This document shows positions 10,868-21,840 of a DNA stretch of 64,000 nucleotides, piece after piece (positions within the stretch are counted from its first letter, which is position 1; each line of letters begins with the position of its first letter). Below the pieces are notes generated by a model. The model searched no databases and had not been told where the DNA came from. It saw only the letters and a list, made by a program, of their open reading frames with translations. This DNA comes from Coleophoma eucalyptorum (lineage: Eukaryota > Ascomycota > Leotiomycetes > Helotiales > Dermateaceae): positions 372,001-436,000 of the forward strand of contig JALRME010000003.1 of the NCBI GenBank assembly GCA_026120035.1, in the 5' to 3' direction. The translations under genes and the position numbers were made by a program.

Positions 10868-12535
10868 GCTTTAAGGCTCAAGGACAAATGTCTAATGCAA
10901 TATTAGATTACGGGGTTCTTGTCAAAAATCCTTGTTAAGTGAAGGATAAGTGGCATTGCATACAAGTTTGCATAGGTGTAAGAAGGAGAGAAAGGTGAGG
11001 ATAAGTATGAATGGGGGGCAAGAAGGCTTAGGGTGAGAAGGAGGGGCGGGAGGGGTTGCGTGAGGGAACAAGATACTTATAAGTAGTGATGCCCATGGAG
11101 GGTAGGAGGATAAAGCGGGAGGGTAGTGAAAGGAATCAAGTGGAGAAGCGCTGTGCGTTGCCGGCGGAGCTCCAGAAGAACATCCATCCCACTCCATTCC
11201 GGGGCTGCGTTGTATTACTCGCTAGCAGGTTTTGCGAGAGAAAGAGAGAGACAGTGTGCGTGTGAAGGTGAGGAGAGGAAGTGAGTGGGATTCATTGTAT
11301 AAGTGTTGAGCTTCAAGTCACTTGCCCCCCACTCCATTCCCTTTGTCCTGCTCTGCTCGCTTCTCTCTTCCCTCCTCTCCTCTCTTCTCACACGTCCAGC
11401 GGCATGGCGAGGTATACGGTCTCCAAGACAGCGGCGATCAAGGCTTTTGAAAGCACTGACCTGACCTACTATTTACTGCCCTGCTTCCCTTATACTGGCT
11501 GGGGTTTGTCACGGTGCGCTCTTGTTCGTGTACTCTTGGCTCCTGGTGCATAAGGTACAGTGTTTATGCGTGCGGTGTTATTCTTAGCCGGGGGCATATG
11601 GCGTCAGATGCACTTCTAGTCACCCCCATTCCCCTCCAATGACCAAGCCACTCTGTAACAAGTAGGTAGGTAATGCAGCTACAGCCGGAGAAGCAACGCA
11701 GAACTGCACAGAGATGTACAGGGCCGTAAGCAGCACCATAAGCTGGAAGTAGCGTAGAGCAGTGTAGAGCAGCGTAGAGCAGTGTAGAGCAGCGTAGAGT
11801 CGTGTAGAGTCGTGTAGAGCCGTGTAAAACCTGATATTCAGCCCAGGATAGACAAACCACAACCCCACGCTCCACTACAGCCCCCCCCACCTCCAACTTC
11901 CTCCGCCTGGTCAGCTCCCTAGCGCACTAAATTGCACCTCGTCCTACATCTGCTTAGTCGGAGATCTCAGATGATCACCAGAGCAAGGTACGGCGCAATG
12001 CATCTTGTCCGCATTACCACACGCGTACTTCCAGCGTGCCCCCGACCAGATCCCGCCAAACTCGAAATTAATTCTAATCCGAACCGCCCCCACATTCCAC
12101 TTCACCGTTCTTGATGACAACCGGAAATCATAGAACCGGAAACCATCGAACCAATGCACCCACTAGTCTCAAATGTCGCCTAAACTTGTTTACTTTAGAA
12201 TGCTAGGATAAAAAAGAGCGACAAAAAGAGCATCTAAGAAACCAAGAGCCTCTGCTGGGAATTTGTGTAAGAAAGTCTCTGCAACCTGTGCCTCTTTTAG
12301 TTGGCTTCCAGATACTAGTTATCTTTTATGGTCTAAATATTGTCGGTTAGGAAACTGCAACATCCTTAGAGCGAGCGATACTTCGTGACCTCTTGGGTAA
12401 GGGGTCTGACCGGCAGTCACATGATCGTTTGGGATATCCGTCCCATCTGCAAAATCCATGAAAGGCTTCTTCTGCTGCAAAAGGTTGTCAACACCAAAAA
12501 CATAGACATCTTTCTTGGAAGTCCTCATTCCAGCC
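10868..12535. other. 1.7-kb spacer between D-LDH and the SET-domain gene
   Basis: Divergent promoter region. It holds a pyrimidine-rich tract on the plus strand (about 11320-11400), followed by an ATG at 11404 that opens only about 49 codons with no known similarity. The 10-bp minisatellite at 11751-11827 is listed separately. Otherwise I see nothing. Confidence 0.5.
11751..11827. repeat. 10-bp minisatellite (about eight units)
   Basis: Tandem units alternate between agcgtagagc and agtgtagagc, then drift to cgtgtagagt/cgtgtagagc. This gives a 10-bp period with a 20-bp higher-order alternation over the first five units. Confidence 0.85.
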
Positions 12536-13969
12536 ATGGAAATCCACCATCGCTTCACCGATTGGGCCATATCTCAAGGGGTTGAAATCAACGGCATTGC
12601 TGCACACAGATTTCCCGGAAAAGGACTTGGCATCATCTCGGAAAAGAGACACAAGGTCAGTCCATCAATTGCTATGCGAGGCTTTTGCATGCTGTACTCG
12701 GATATCTGTGAAATCCTGTCTTCATGATATAATTTCGCTTTGCCGAGGGCAGAGCAACGCACAAGCCTTGCAGGAATCATATCTCGCGAGCGATCTCCAG
12801 ATGTAGATACTTTCTCTGGCTTGTGGCCACGGAGAGTGGAGCATTGCTAGAAGACTCCAAAGAAAGAGTTACTATGTAATTCTCTCAGCTATGGAAATTG
12901 TATTCGACACCGACAGCACGTCGCTGTCGAATGAATATACGAACAACTCAGCTGATGCGCTTTTCCTTAGGCGGGAGACACCCTGTTGACAGTCCCAGAC
13001 AGTGCGCTGCGTTCAGTACGAACAGTTCCCAAAAACATCTCCAACTTGATAGGATCCATCACGGTCCATGGACTTCTAGCTGCCGACCTTACAGCTGATG
13101 TTTCTCCTCACAGGGCAGCCTGGCGAGCGGTACTGCCAAGTAATAAAGACTTTGAAGAGTCAGTTCCTCTCATGTGGGATGAACAACTTCAGCAACTTCT
13201 TCCACTTCCTGCGAAGAAACTTCTTAATCACCAAAAGTCAAAGCTGAAGGCTGATTGGCAGGCTGTCTCAGCGGCATTCCCTGACTTTTCTGAGGATGAC
13301 TACCTGTATAACTGGTTGATTGTTAATACAAGAACATTCTACTACGTCCCGCCAAAGTCCAAAAAGAATTTGCATCGTGACGATTGCATGGCTTTGAACC
13401 CCTTCGCCGACTACTTCAATCATGCCGATGAAGGTTGCGAGGTACTGTGTACTTCTACAGGATACGAAGTCGTTACAGACAAGCTGATTGAGAAGGGAAC
13501 TGAGATCCATATCAGCTACGGCTCTCATAGTAACGACTTTCTCCTTGCGGAGTATGGATTCATGTTAAAAGAAAACAAGTGGGACCACATCAAGTTGGAT
13601 GAGTACATCCTGCCAATACTGTCTACCGCTCAAAAAGAAGACTTGGAAGAAAGAGGCTTCTTAGGCGACTATATTTTGGATAAGGAAACAATCTGCTACC
13701 GTACTGAGGTTGCCCTTCGCATCATTTGCTTGCCTCGAGGAAAGTGGTCCAGATTCGTTAATGGTCTTGACGATGGCGAAAAGGACCAGCTGAGGGTTAA
13801 TAAGGAGTTGCTCGGAATACTTGGGTCCTACCACGAGGACGCGAGCAAGGTCATTAAAATAATACAGTCTCTGAGTGTCGGCTTGGACTGTCAGCGAGAA
13901 ACTCTGCAAAGACGATGGGCTCAAATAATGAACTTTCTTCAGGGCGCAATACAACGATTAGGAGCCTGA
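12536..13969 (+). CDS. SET-domain protein lysine methyltransferase (Rubisco-LSMT/SETD-like)
   Basis: A SAM-dependent lysine methyltransferase of the group with an inserted SET domain and a Rubis-subs-bind-like C-terminus, which usually methylates non-histone proteins such as ribosomal or translation factors. Exon 1 is 12536-12655 (DWAISQGVEINGI...GKGLGIISEK, the start of the SET fold). Exon 2 is 12971-13969. The product has 372 residues. The SET signatures are NPFADYFNH at residues 183-191 and ISYGSHSNDFLLAEYGF at 221-237. The splice joins phase 0 and restores the conserved run KAGDTLLTVPDSALR. The single intron is 315 bp, far longer than the 45-65 bp usual in this window, and its donor (GTCAGT) is weak. 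Substrate is unknown. Confidence 0.85.
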
Positions 13970-14137
13970 ATCCCAGCTTTAATAGGTATTGATTGAAACT
14001 GGATCAGGTCCCATTCCGTCTCTATTTCACATTCCCATGCATCCAAACACTCAACTGTTAGCTCGGTGGGCCATTATTCAAGGATACAACCTGCCCTACT
14101 TCAAAGTGATTTATGTTTCATTTTGGCTCTATCAAGT

Positions 14138-16761
14138 CTAAAACCACAGGCTTAAGCTCCTGGAACCTATGTTCTGTCTGTGTTTCATGCGCTGGCTTGG
14201 TAACATCGATCTATCATCATCGAAACTCAATTCCCGTTTTGGTGTACTGTCAGCATCACTCAGAACGCTAGTTACTGGGGAAAGGCACATACGCGGCAAT
14301 GTCTTTGAGTCGTGTTTGTTGGTGACTTGCTGCCCATTTAGAGTTGCACCCGCTCGAGATCGCCTGGTCTGCTTCTTGTCATCATTCTCGATTTCCTCTG
14401 TGTCGGATGGCTGACCCCAGAACAAGGAAGCCAGAGAGACGGTTATGTAGCTGCCCCGATTGTGGCACAAAGATCTAGCCTTGTGAAGTGCTGAATCCTT
14501 CAGAAAAACGGTCGAAATAGACCCCTGTGTCGAGCCTGGACAATATTCAATTTGTGGAACTGATAGGGATGCCAGCGATTCTTGTTGACCATAAGCTTTA
14601 TCTGCCACAAAGCTCACGCCAAACGTCTTCTTCCCCAATGGATGTGTCATATTCTCTTTGGGTGTCTGGCTTGCTTCTATGACTCTGGCATCGGGAAACG
14701 AGGATTTGATACTGTGCTGTATAGAGTTCTTACCAGTGGGGACAGAGACTGGGCTAGAGTGTCGTAAAAATTCCAAAGAATAGTGTCCCATGCCTTGAAC
14801 TTCCTCTGAATTTAGTAAGAATATATCTCCACATCTCGATTCCCATGCTTCGCAGCTGTGAAAATCACCACAACTATTCCGAGTATAAGAGCTCGCAGAC
14901 GTGTTACGGATTCTATGTGCAGCCAGATGATCATTGGCGCCATCAAGACATCCGAGTACGTGCCTAGAAAACTGCTCACAATTCTTGCCACCTGAGATAT
15001 GGCGCCAACAAACGGAATGATGCCCCTGGGACTCAAAAAGAGAGCTGCCAGAGGATATTTGCTCTTCTGAAGCGGTTTCAGGTTTTAAGTTAGATGGAAT
15101 TGTCGGAACACTTTGCACAGCCAGTCTTTTTACTGGAATGTTGTTGATTCCACAGTCAAAGAAATCCTTTTCGTTACAGTGATTGGCAAGAAACAGTCTT
15201 TAGAGGTCAGCCAAAGCCAGAGAACAAAATTGCGCCAAGAGGGGTCTATCTACCTGTTAATGATGTCCTCAAACGTGATGATTCCTACAGCCTGTGGACA
15301 TCTAATTCCAAAAACACGCTCTCGTTGTCTTGTGGCCTTAGTGCTTCGTTGAGCGGCCACTAGAAGGTCGGCCTTGAATTCCTCTATATAGGAAGAATCC
15401 TGCTGGGAGCGAATAACGAGGACCATCCTATTGGAGCCTATCAATGGACATGCAACTTGCCAAATCTGTTTCTACGACTTACCTTGACATCCCATGCTGG
15501 AACAGTTGTAGAACCTGGAGCACCTGGACATCGTCTTGCACAATTGGCAAGGGATATAGTGCTAAATCTTTAACAAGAACTTCGCTTCCTAGACACACTG
15601 TCTTGTTGATATCAATGCCGATAAGATTCTGAGCTTCTGGTCAGTCCTTGCAGAAGCTGTGCTGTATAGGAGTTAAATACCCTAATATGAAGGAATCCAT
15701 AGAGCTGCATGTGTGCCCAAATGGGCGGTTTCTGACGGCTATCTTGATGCCGCACTTCACTTACGACAGGAACACGGCTGCAATTCCAGCCTAGGATCTT
15801 TCTTAAAAACGCTGCGTTAACGACTTCATCGGGATGTACAGTCTTTACGGCAGACCATGCAGTGATCACACCGCGTATCTGCCCATCGTTTGCTTTTTCT
15901 AGATCAATATCCGGGAAATTGTCCCCGCCAAACCTCCCATCTGAGGTTCCGGCACCGCCTACAGTACAGTTATTCAATTCAAGAGCACCAACGATGATCT
16001 TTGACGTACTGCTACTCAAATCACCTCCGCGCTTTGCTTCCTTCATGTGATACTTGATTAAAACAGCCAAAGCAGCATTGTTGAGGATCCTATATTCAGG
16101 TGTTCGATCACAAAAGTGCTCGAGAATCCAAGCCAATATCCAGCTCACCGGGCTTGTGATCCACATGCAACCCCAGATGGCCCACCTGCAATGATAGGCC
16201 CAACTGAGCGCGCTTCGAGGGATCAGGTATTGTGGTATGATTTCGGCAAAGAGTCCAATGGAGAACATCGAGACGATAAGTGAAAGCCATTTAACCTCCC
16301 CAAAAATCTTTTTGATGACCAACGGCAAAGATTCGCCACATGCCACTGAACAAAGGATGAGTGAGCCTAAAGTTGATGATGAATCAGTAGGGACAGAGTC
16401 ATATTGTGCTGCACGAGCAAGCTGATACATACAGAGCATCCACCCATGTTGATGTCTAAGTTTCATCACGGCCTGTGCTCGTCTTCTGGAGTAGTGTTAG
16501 TGCTTGCTACATACGCAGTATGTCAAGACAGGCGTACCTTGTCTTTGCTGGACCACTCGTACATGAGACCTCCAGCCATGTCATGTCCAAGCTGCAGATT
16601 GCAAGTGTTATGCCTGCAAGGAGAGCACATATAAACAGCAATAGGAGGCTGAGCATTGCCCAGCCGAGAGCTGGTGATTTGTCTGCATATGGATGTCTAG
16701 AAGGGTACTCAAGTTGATTCTGTTCCTCGGAAGCTTCATTCGTCATCGGGTGAGCAAACAT
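14138..16761 (-). CDS. CNNM/DUF21 transmembrane protein with CBS-pair region (Mam3-like)
   Basis: A membrane protein of the CNNM/CorC family; the yeast relative Mam3 sits in the vacuolar membrane and affects metal and mitochondrial homeostasis. Six exons: 16538-16761, 16433-16485, 15681-16366, 15483-15628, 15254-15427, 14138-15197 (780 residues). The first hydrophobic segment is at about residues 34-58. The RRRAQAVMKLRHQHGW motif, three further hydrophobic segments and the GEIIPQ-like FAEIIPQYLIPR stretch define DUF21. The cytosolic CBS-like part (GFLHIRNLIGIDINK, then VGIITFEDIIN) is interrupted by a longer-than-usual insertion. The last exon gives a roughly 350-residue tail, rich in Ser/Lys and with no domain I recognise. 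Introns of 52, 66, 52, 55 and 56 bp all restore conserved junctions. Confidence 0.87.
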
Positions 16762-17192
16762 GACTTGGTTAGAACAAAGACTCTGATATACTAAGGATTT
16801 TTGGAGAAATATGCTCTGTAATGTGAAGAGACGAGGTCAAGCTGCTTTGGATCACAAAGTATGATTAGCTTGGAGATTGGCAAGTACGACCCTCATCCCC
16901 CCAAAAAACAAGACATCCAAGGCTCCCCCGAAACCCTGAAAATCAATCATCAATAAAAGCATGCCTGTTCAAGACAATTCGTCATGCCCTAACAAGGTTA
17001 TCAATTCTTGTCAGGAAAATTTATATTTGTATCTATCCGTACTTTGTATTTCTGCGCTTCCCTTACAAAACCTGTCGAGATAGAATTTCAATGATAGCTA
17101 GATAATGGATAATTTGATGCATCTTAAGTTGACGCCGGAACAGCTCGGGGAGGATAAATGAGTATATCGCTTGTAATAGTGATCTCTGTTTC
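16762..17192. other. intergenic spacer
   Basis: 3' flank of the methyltransferase and promoter of the DUF21 gene. I see no gene in it. Confidence 0.55.
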
Positions 17193-18165
17193 TTACGACT
17201 TACGCTTTTTAACTCCAACAGCCATATGAAATCTCCTTTCCTCATGGACCTTGCCATCAGCATCAGCGAGCTTTCTAAACTCATCACAAAACATCTCTTT
17301 GGCACTTTCCTGAATTTGCGGGTTCCTGAAACCAGAAAAAACAAGCTCTGCCCAATTCTGCCGCGTGATAGTGGTCAAATATATTTCCTCAGCGTCATTG
17401 ACATCCAGCGAGGTGGATTCGTAATTCTCAGATATAAAGCTTTTGCTGGAATCCAGACCTGCACCGTCCAACAACTTCCGGACAGCTTCCTGTGAAGGGA
17501 ATAATGTTCGTTGGAAGGGTAGGGGAATGTTCATTCTTGTGCCAATGACATCTATGAGATAGCCTGAGATCATGGTATCTTTGGTAAGTACGTCAAAGAT
17601 AATCTTGCCCCCTGGCTTCAAGTACCGACTCCAATCAGCAACAGCTGCCTCTGGGTTTTCCAGTAAAACGAAGGCAGCAGCACAAGTGATGACATCAAAT
17701 GTCTTCAGCTCCAATCCAGTGCCATCGAGGGATCCGATATCGTGGTGTATGAATGAAATATCTAGATGTTGCGTTTCCGCTTTCTGCCTGGCAATCTTTA
17801 GACTCTCGTTGCTGATGTCGACGCCAACTACGGTACCAGCTTGGCCAACATTCCTTTTGCTGGGAATAGTGATAGCACCCGTACCGCAGGCTAAGTCTAG
17901 CACACTGTAACCAGGTTTCAGTCCCATCCACCCAAGAAAGTCTGCAGCCTGGCGTGCATGGAAATTGGATTCCTGGTCATAACCTGGAGCTCTCTTATCG
18001 TATATTTCCGCAATACGTGCAAGGCGGGTAGACTGAGAAGTGCCAAATCAGTATTACGTATCCCTAGGTTTTTCGCTATTCGCTTTCAACGGAAAAGAAG
18101 GCATTCTGATCAAAACTCTAGAGCAGAAGATAAGGACTTACGGAGTTTGTGTCCATGTCAACCAT
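17193..18165 (-). CDS. class I SAM-dependent methyltransferase
   Basis: A Rossmann-type methyltransferase with unknown acceptor. Exon 1 is tiny (18142-18165, eight codons from ATG); a 109-bp intron (18033-18141) leads in phase 0 to exon 2 (17193-18032). The product has 287 residues. Residues about 20-45 hold the IYDKRAPGYDQ...HARQAADFL segment typical of UbiE/Methyltransf_11 proteins. Motif I is VLDLACGTGAITIP, followed by VVGVDISNESLKIAR (acidic loop). The middle part carries the KPGGKIIFDVL motif, and the end is basic (VGVKKRKS). The neighbours (HOM2, DUF21) suggest no pathway. It could act on small molecules or be a general housekeeping enzyme. Confidence 0.85.
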
Positions 18166-18901
18166 AAGGCTATGAGCACCTTTCAAGTTCAAGTTGTACA
18201 GGATGCGGTACGAGCCTTCACCTAAAACACCAACACAGATTGCGGATCAAAATGTCGTTATGCTTGGCCCTCTGACACAGGTGAAGACTTCCAAGGGTAT
18301 TGAACTTCACTTTCAGCAAAAACCGGGTCTTTTGTAGATTTTAGAGACGATGTGTCGTTGCAGCAAGATACAGGCTATGCTAGCTCTTTGTGGTAGCCCC
18401 GAGGTATTAGTATTGATGCATCTCCTGCACGTCGGAGTACTGTAGTCCGCAAGAGGGAGAGGGAGATGGAGATAGATCTAGAGAAGGGATGGAGGGAGAA
18501 CCACATGACAATACACTAACTTACATTGAAAGACTAGTTTATCTGAATACTGCTCGATTATATCCGCCCATATCTGCCAGAAGATCATTATAATGCATTA
18601 GACGGGATTGGACCGAAGGGGATTGATTGGTGGAGGGGTCCATTATTATGAACGGCGAATGGCTGATGTTGATGTTTGCTCGGTGTTTGCTTAAAATTGT
18701 GCCACCCACATCCCACCACCAAGCAAAAATAGTCCCGGTATCGCTTTGACTCACCCCACGTCGCATTCTGTCATAGCAAGCGTTGAGCTTCAATAAATAT
18801 TTGCGTCTCCATTTATCCTTCCACGCTTTCAATATTTGGGAACCAACACTTTACTTACTTGCTCAATTGTTCACCCTCACAAAAGCCTACCAATTGGCAA
18901 T
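18166..18901. promoter_or_regulatory. divergent promoter between methyltransferase and HOM2
   Basis: A 736-bp shared upstream region. It contains the Gcn4/CpcA-type site listed at 18747-18753. No other gene is seen. Confidence 0.5.
18747..18753 (+). promoter_or_regulatory. TGACTCA site (Gcn4/CPC1-type general amino-acid control element)
   Basis: A perfect palindromic TGACTCA lies 149 bp upstream of the HOM2 start codon. bZIP factors Gcn4/CPC1/CpcA bind this motif and induce amino-acid biosynthesis genes on starvation. HOM2 is a usual target of that control, so the site is plausible, though a 7-mer can occur by chance. Confidence 0.55.
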
Positions 18902-20158
18902 ATGTCCAATTTTCCAACCAAGAAGTGCGGTCTGTCATTTCCACTCAACTCACGACTCTACCTGGACTCCAGCTAATGTATCGCCAGGTGTGCTTGGTTG
19001 CACGGGCTCTGTCGGACAGCGCTTTATTCTACTTCTTGCCCAGCACCCTCATTTTGTCCTCCATGCCGTAGGTGCGTCTTCAAGATCTGCCGGCAAGAAG
19101 TATAAGGATGCTGTGAAGTGGAAGCAGGCTTTCCCGATGGGTAAGGATGTCGAGGATTTGATCGTCAAGGAATGCAAGGCCAGCGAGTTCGCCGACTGCG
19201 ATATTGTGTTCAGCGGATTAGATGCAGATGTTGCTGGTGATATTGGTAAGACTTTACTGCATTCCGTTGTACATCTGCTGAGCTTATTGTGTTTTTTCTT
19301 CTGGCAGAAATGGAATTTGTGAAGGCTGAACTGGCTGTTTTCTCGAACGCAAAGAATTACCGCCGTGACCCTCTCGTCCCTCTCGTCGTTCCTACGGTGA
19401 ACCTCCCACATTTCGATGTCATTCCCTATCAAAGAAAACAGTACGGCTTGAAGAAAGGGTTCTTGGTCTGCAATTCAAACTGTGCAGTCATCGGGATAGT
19501 AATTCCTTTTGCCGCAATTCAGAAAGCCTTTGGAATTGTCGACCAGGTCAGTGTTGTGACAATGCAAGCTGTCTCTGGGGCCGGATACCCAGGAGTCAGC
19601 AGCATGGACATCTTGGATAACGTGGTCCCATTTATTTCTGGAGAGGAAGACAAATTGGAGACTGAAGCACAGAAGATCCTCGGCCAAGTTAACAGCGAGG
19701 TCACGGGTTTCGAGAACCAGTCTGAGTTGAAGGTATCAGCGGCTTGCAATCGAGTTCCGGTTCTCGATGGTCATACTGCTTGCGTCTCTTTGCGCTTTAA
19801 GAGTAGACAGAAGCCTTCTGCGGAAGAAGTCAAGAAGGCCATGAGAGAGTATGTGAGTGAGGCACAGCTACTGGGTTGCCCGTCTGCGCCAGAGCCAGCC
19901 ATCTTGGTCATGGAGGAACCAGATCGACCACAACCTAGATTGGATCGAAATACGCAGAATGGATACACGGTTAGTGTTGGTCGGGTCCGGGAAGATGAAA
20001 GTGGCATTTTTGACCTCAAATTTGTTGCCCTCAGTCATAACAGTAAGCTGTCCTCTATCATACTTTCCACAATCGTCTAACCTATCACAGCTGTTATTGG
20101 GGCAGCGGGATCTTCCATATTGAATGCCGAGGCTGCTGTTTTGAAAGGGTATATTTAA
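18902..20158 (+). CDS. HOM2: aspartate-semialdehyde dehydrogenase
   Basis: Reduces aspartyl-4-phosphate to aspartate-semialdehyde in the cytosol, the common step towards homoserine, threonine, methionine and, through homoserine, isoleucine. Exons: 18902-18929, 18988-19245, 19308-20042, 20091-20158; 362 residues, the usual fungal length. The NADP-binding loop [10 protein letters not shown] falls at residues 10-19, split by the first intron after only 28 coding bases. The catalytic cysteine is in NSNCAVIG (Cys154). The dimerisation domain carries [12 protein letters not shown] and the basic [16 protein letters not shown] stretch with the conserved His. The C-terminus ([19 protein letters not shown]) is supplied by the short last exon. 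A TGACTCA element 149 bp upstream points to general amino-acid control. Confidence 0.96.
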
Positions 20159-20399
20159 AATGACATTTTATAGTCGGTTTCATCACATGGCTGAATTTCC
20201 AACACATGTTTGTATGGATCCGCGCAGAAATTAGACTCCCATTTCGTGAGCCAAAAAGACCAATGCTATGCCACCAAAAGCCTGCCCTCTGAATCATTCC
20301 CATTGTATTGTACAATCTGTAGCTTTGCGAAATTGGTGTCGTCTAGGCCTCGGCCCCCCTTTTTCTTGAACAAGCACATTATCTTGATCAAATAATAGC

Positions 20400-20736
20400 T
20401 TAGGCGCCTCCGACGAGAATGTTATTGACAGGGATGTGTATGAGTTTAACAAAGTAGCCCTTGGGAGGAATAGCTGTCAGCTCATGTACCTTATGAGGAT
20501 GCGCGTCAAAAGCCATCTCAACTTACAACAGCGCCCATGATCAAAAATCCAACTCCAACTGCTTTGCTGATTTGGATGAACTCCCGCTTATCAGGCCTGA
20601 GAACCTAGTCAGTTGTGCACCGAAGACTGGTCGTGATTGAAGTTTGTCCTTACTTGGTGCATCGATTGATGAATTGAGTTCCATCATGGACGAAGTCCCT
20701 TGGGATGTCAAGAATCTCTTGAATCTGGTCGGACAT
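20400..20736 (-). CDS. SSS1: Sec61-gamma subunit of the ER translocon
   Basis: A 70-residue tail-anchored protein that clamps the Sec61 channel at the ER membrane. Three exons: 20654-20736, 20527-20596, 20400-20459, with introns of 57 and 67 bp. The protein reads through the family hallmarks: RDFVHDGTQFINRCTKPD in the cytosolic helix, then a transmembrane segment GVGFLIMGAVGYFVKLIHIP, ending NNILVGGA. Because it is short and split, it is easily missed by frame-based annotation. It converges with HOM2, with a 241-bp gap between stop codons. Confidence 0.95.
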
Positions 20737-21840
20737 AATTCGTGTTTGAATTGCAAAGGAGCGTCGATGGCAGAAAGAGTTAGAATACCACGAGTGTGTA
20801 GTTGGAGGAAGAAGGTTGAAGTGAAGTAAATCTATAGTTTAGAAGACGACACAAGGTATTGGATCGCTGGTAAGGTAAGGTATCTGGCCTTAAAACTGAC
20901 TGCGTATTATGTAATCACCACATATTGCTTGCACTTCCCGTCCCTGGACCCCGTTCGGCTACGAGTACGACCTCGCATCAGAAGCTGATCGCGCTTCCTG
21001 TTTGAACTTCATTCAGCGAATGAAGCTATCGCCAGTCCGCTACACAATACCACCACCTTCGTGGCCCCCCTCATATTACGCAGAAGATCCTCTCTGCTTC
21101 TAGCACCGTCTTTCCATTGTGGCGTTGAAGGAGCTAGCAAGAATTGCTGTCACCGCCTTCGGCATTACTCGTTGAGTCGTTGAATACGCTCCTGCACATC
21201 ACCAACAGCTGGACATTATACTATCGAAACGTTCAAAAGCCTTACAACGCGATCCAGCAAGACTCTTACAAAGTATCTCAGTTGGGCGACTTCCTTGTTA
21301 CTTGAGTTACGGACCTGGGTGGACAAGAGATTGTGGCTGAATACGGGACTGGGAGCGCAGGGCTTGGGAGTGGTCTCCTTGTACAACTGACATTTCACTT
21401 TCGAAGTCGAATATTTTGTCCCTTTCCACGTACCATACATTACGGGCTCTTCTTGGTCCTGGTTCTCATACCAATTTGTCTATCGCAAGATTGCAAGCAC
21501 AGAGCTTCATCTTCAGCTTCATCTCCCTTTGTCTGCGTCTGCCAAAGAAGGCTGCCAGACTTTGAACTGAGTTCTTCAAGCAAACAGTACTGTGGTGGAT
21601 CTAGGACTGTACGTATTCATTGAGTTCTCATCCATGTATTTCGGATCCATTAGATGCCTGGTGCGCGAAGGACCTTGCACTTCTCTTCCTGTCTTATCAT
21701 GCGCTGATGCTGCTGCCTCATGCTACAGACACCTTTATTTACTATTGCATAGCCCAAGCTTCATCTCAGAAAATACAGTTGATCCTATCATTCAAGCCTA
21801 ATTCGCATTTGAGCAGTGTCTGCCGACGCATATCAGCAAA
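20737..21840. other. 1.1-kb divergent spacer, SSS1 / CFIm68
   Basis: Divergent promoters plus a probable long 5' untranslated region of the CFIm68 gene, pyrimidine-rich around 21400-21540. I see no gene of its own. Confidence 0.5.

Noticed and set aside
11281..11553. Small plus-strand gene after a pyrimidine tract (ATG 11404)
   Set aside because: Only about 49 codons, no similarity or splice continuation seen.
11751..11827. CRISPR-like array
   Set aside because: Units are contiguous 10-mers without spacers, in a eukaryotic genome.
1..18165. Secondary-metabolite cluster (histidine kinase, Zn2Cys6 regulator, D-LDH-type oxidase, SET protein, methyltransferase)
   Set aside because: There is no backbone enzyme, and the neighbours are housekeeping genes spread over both strands.
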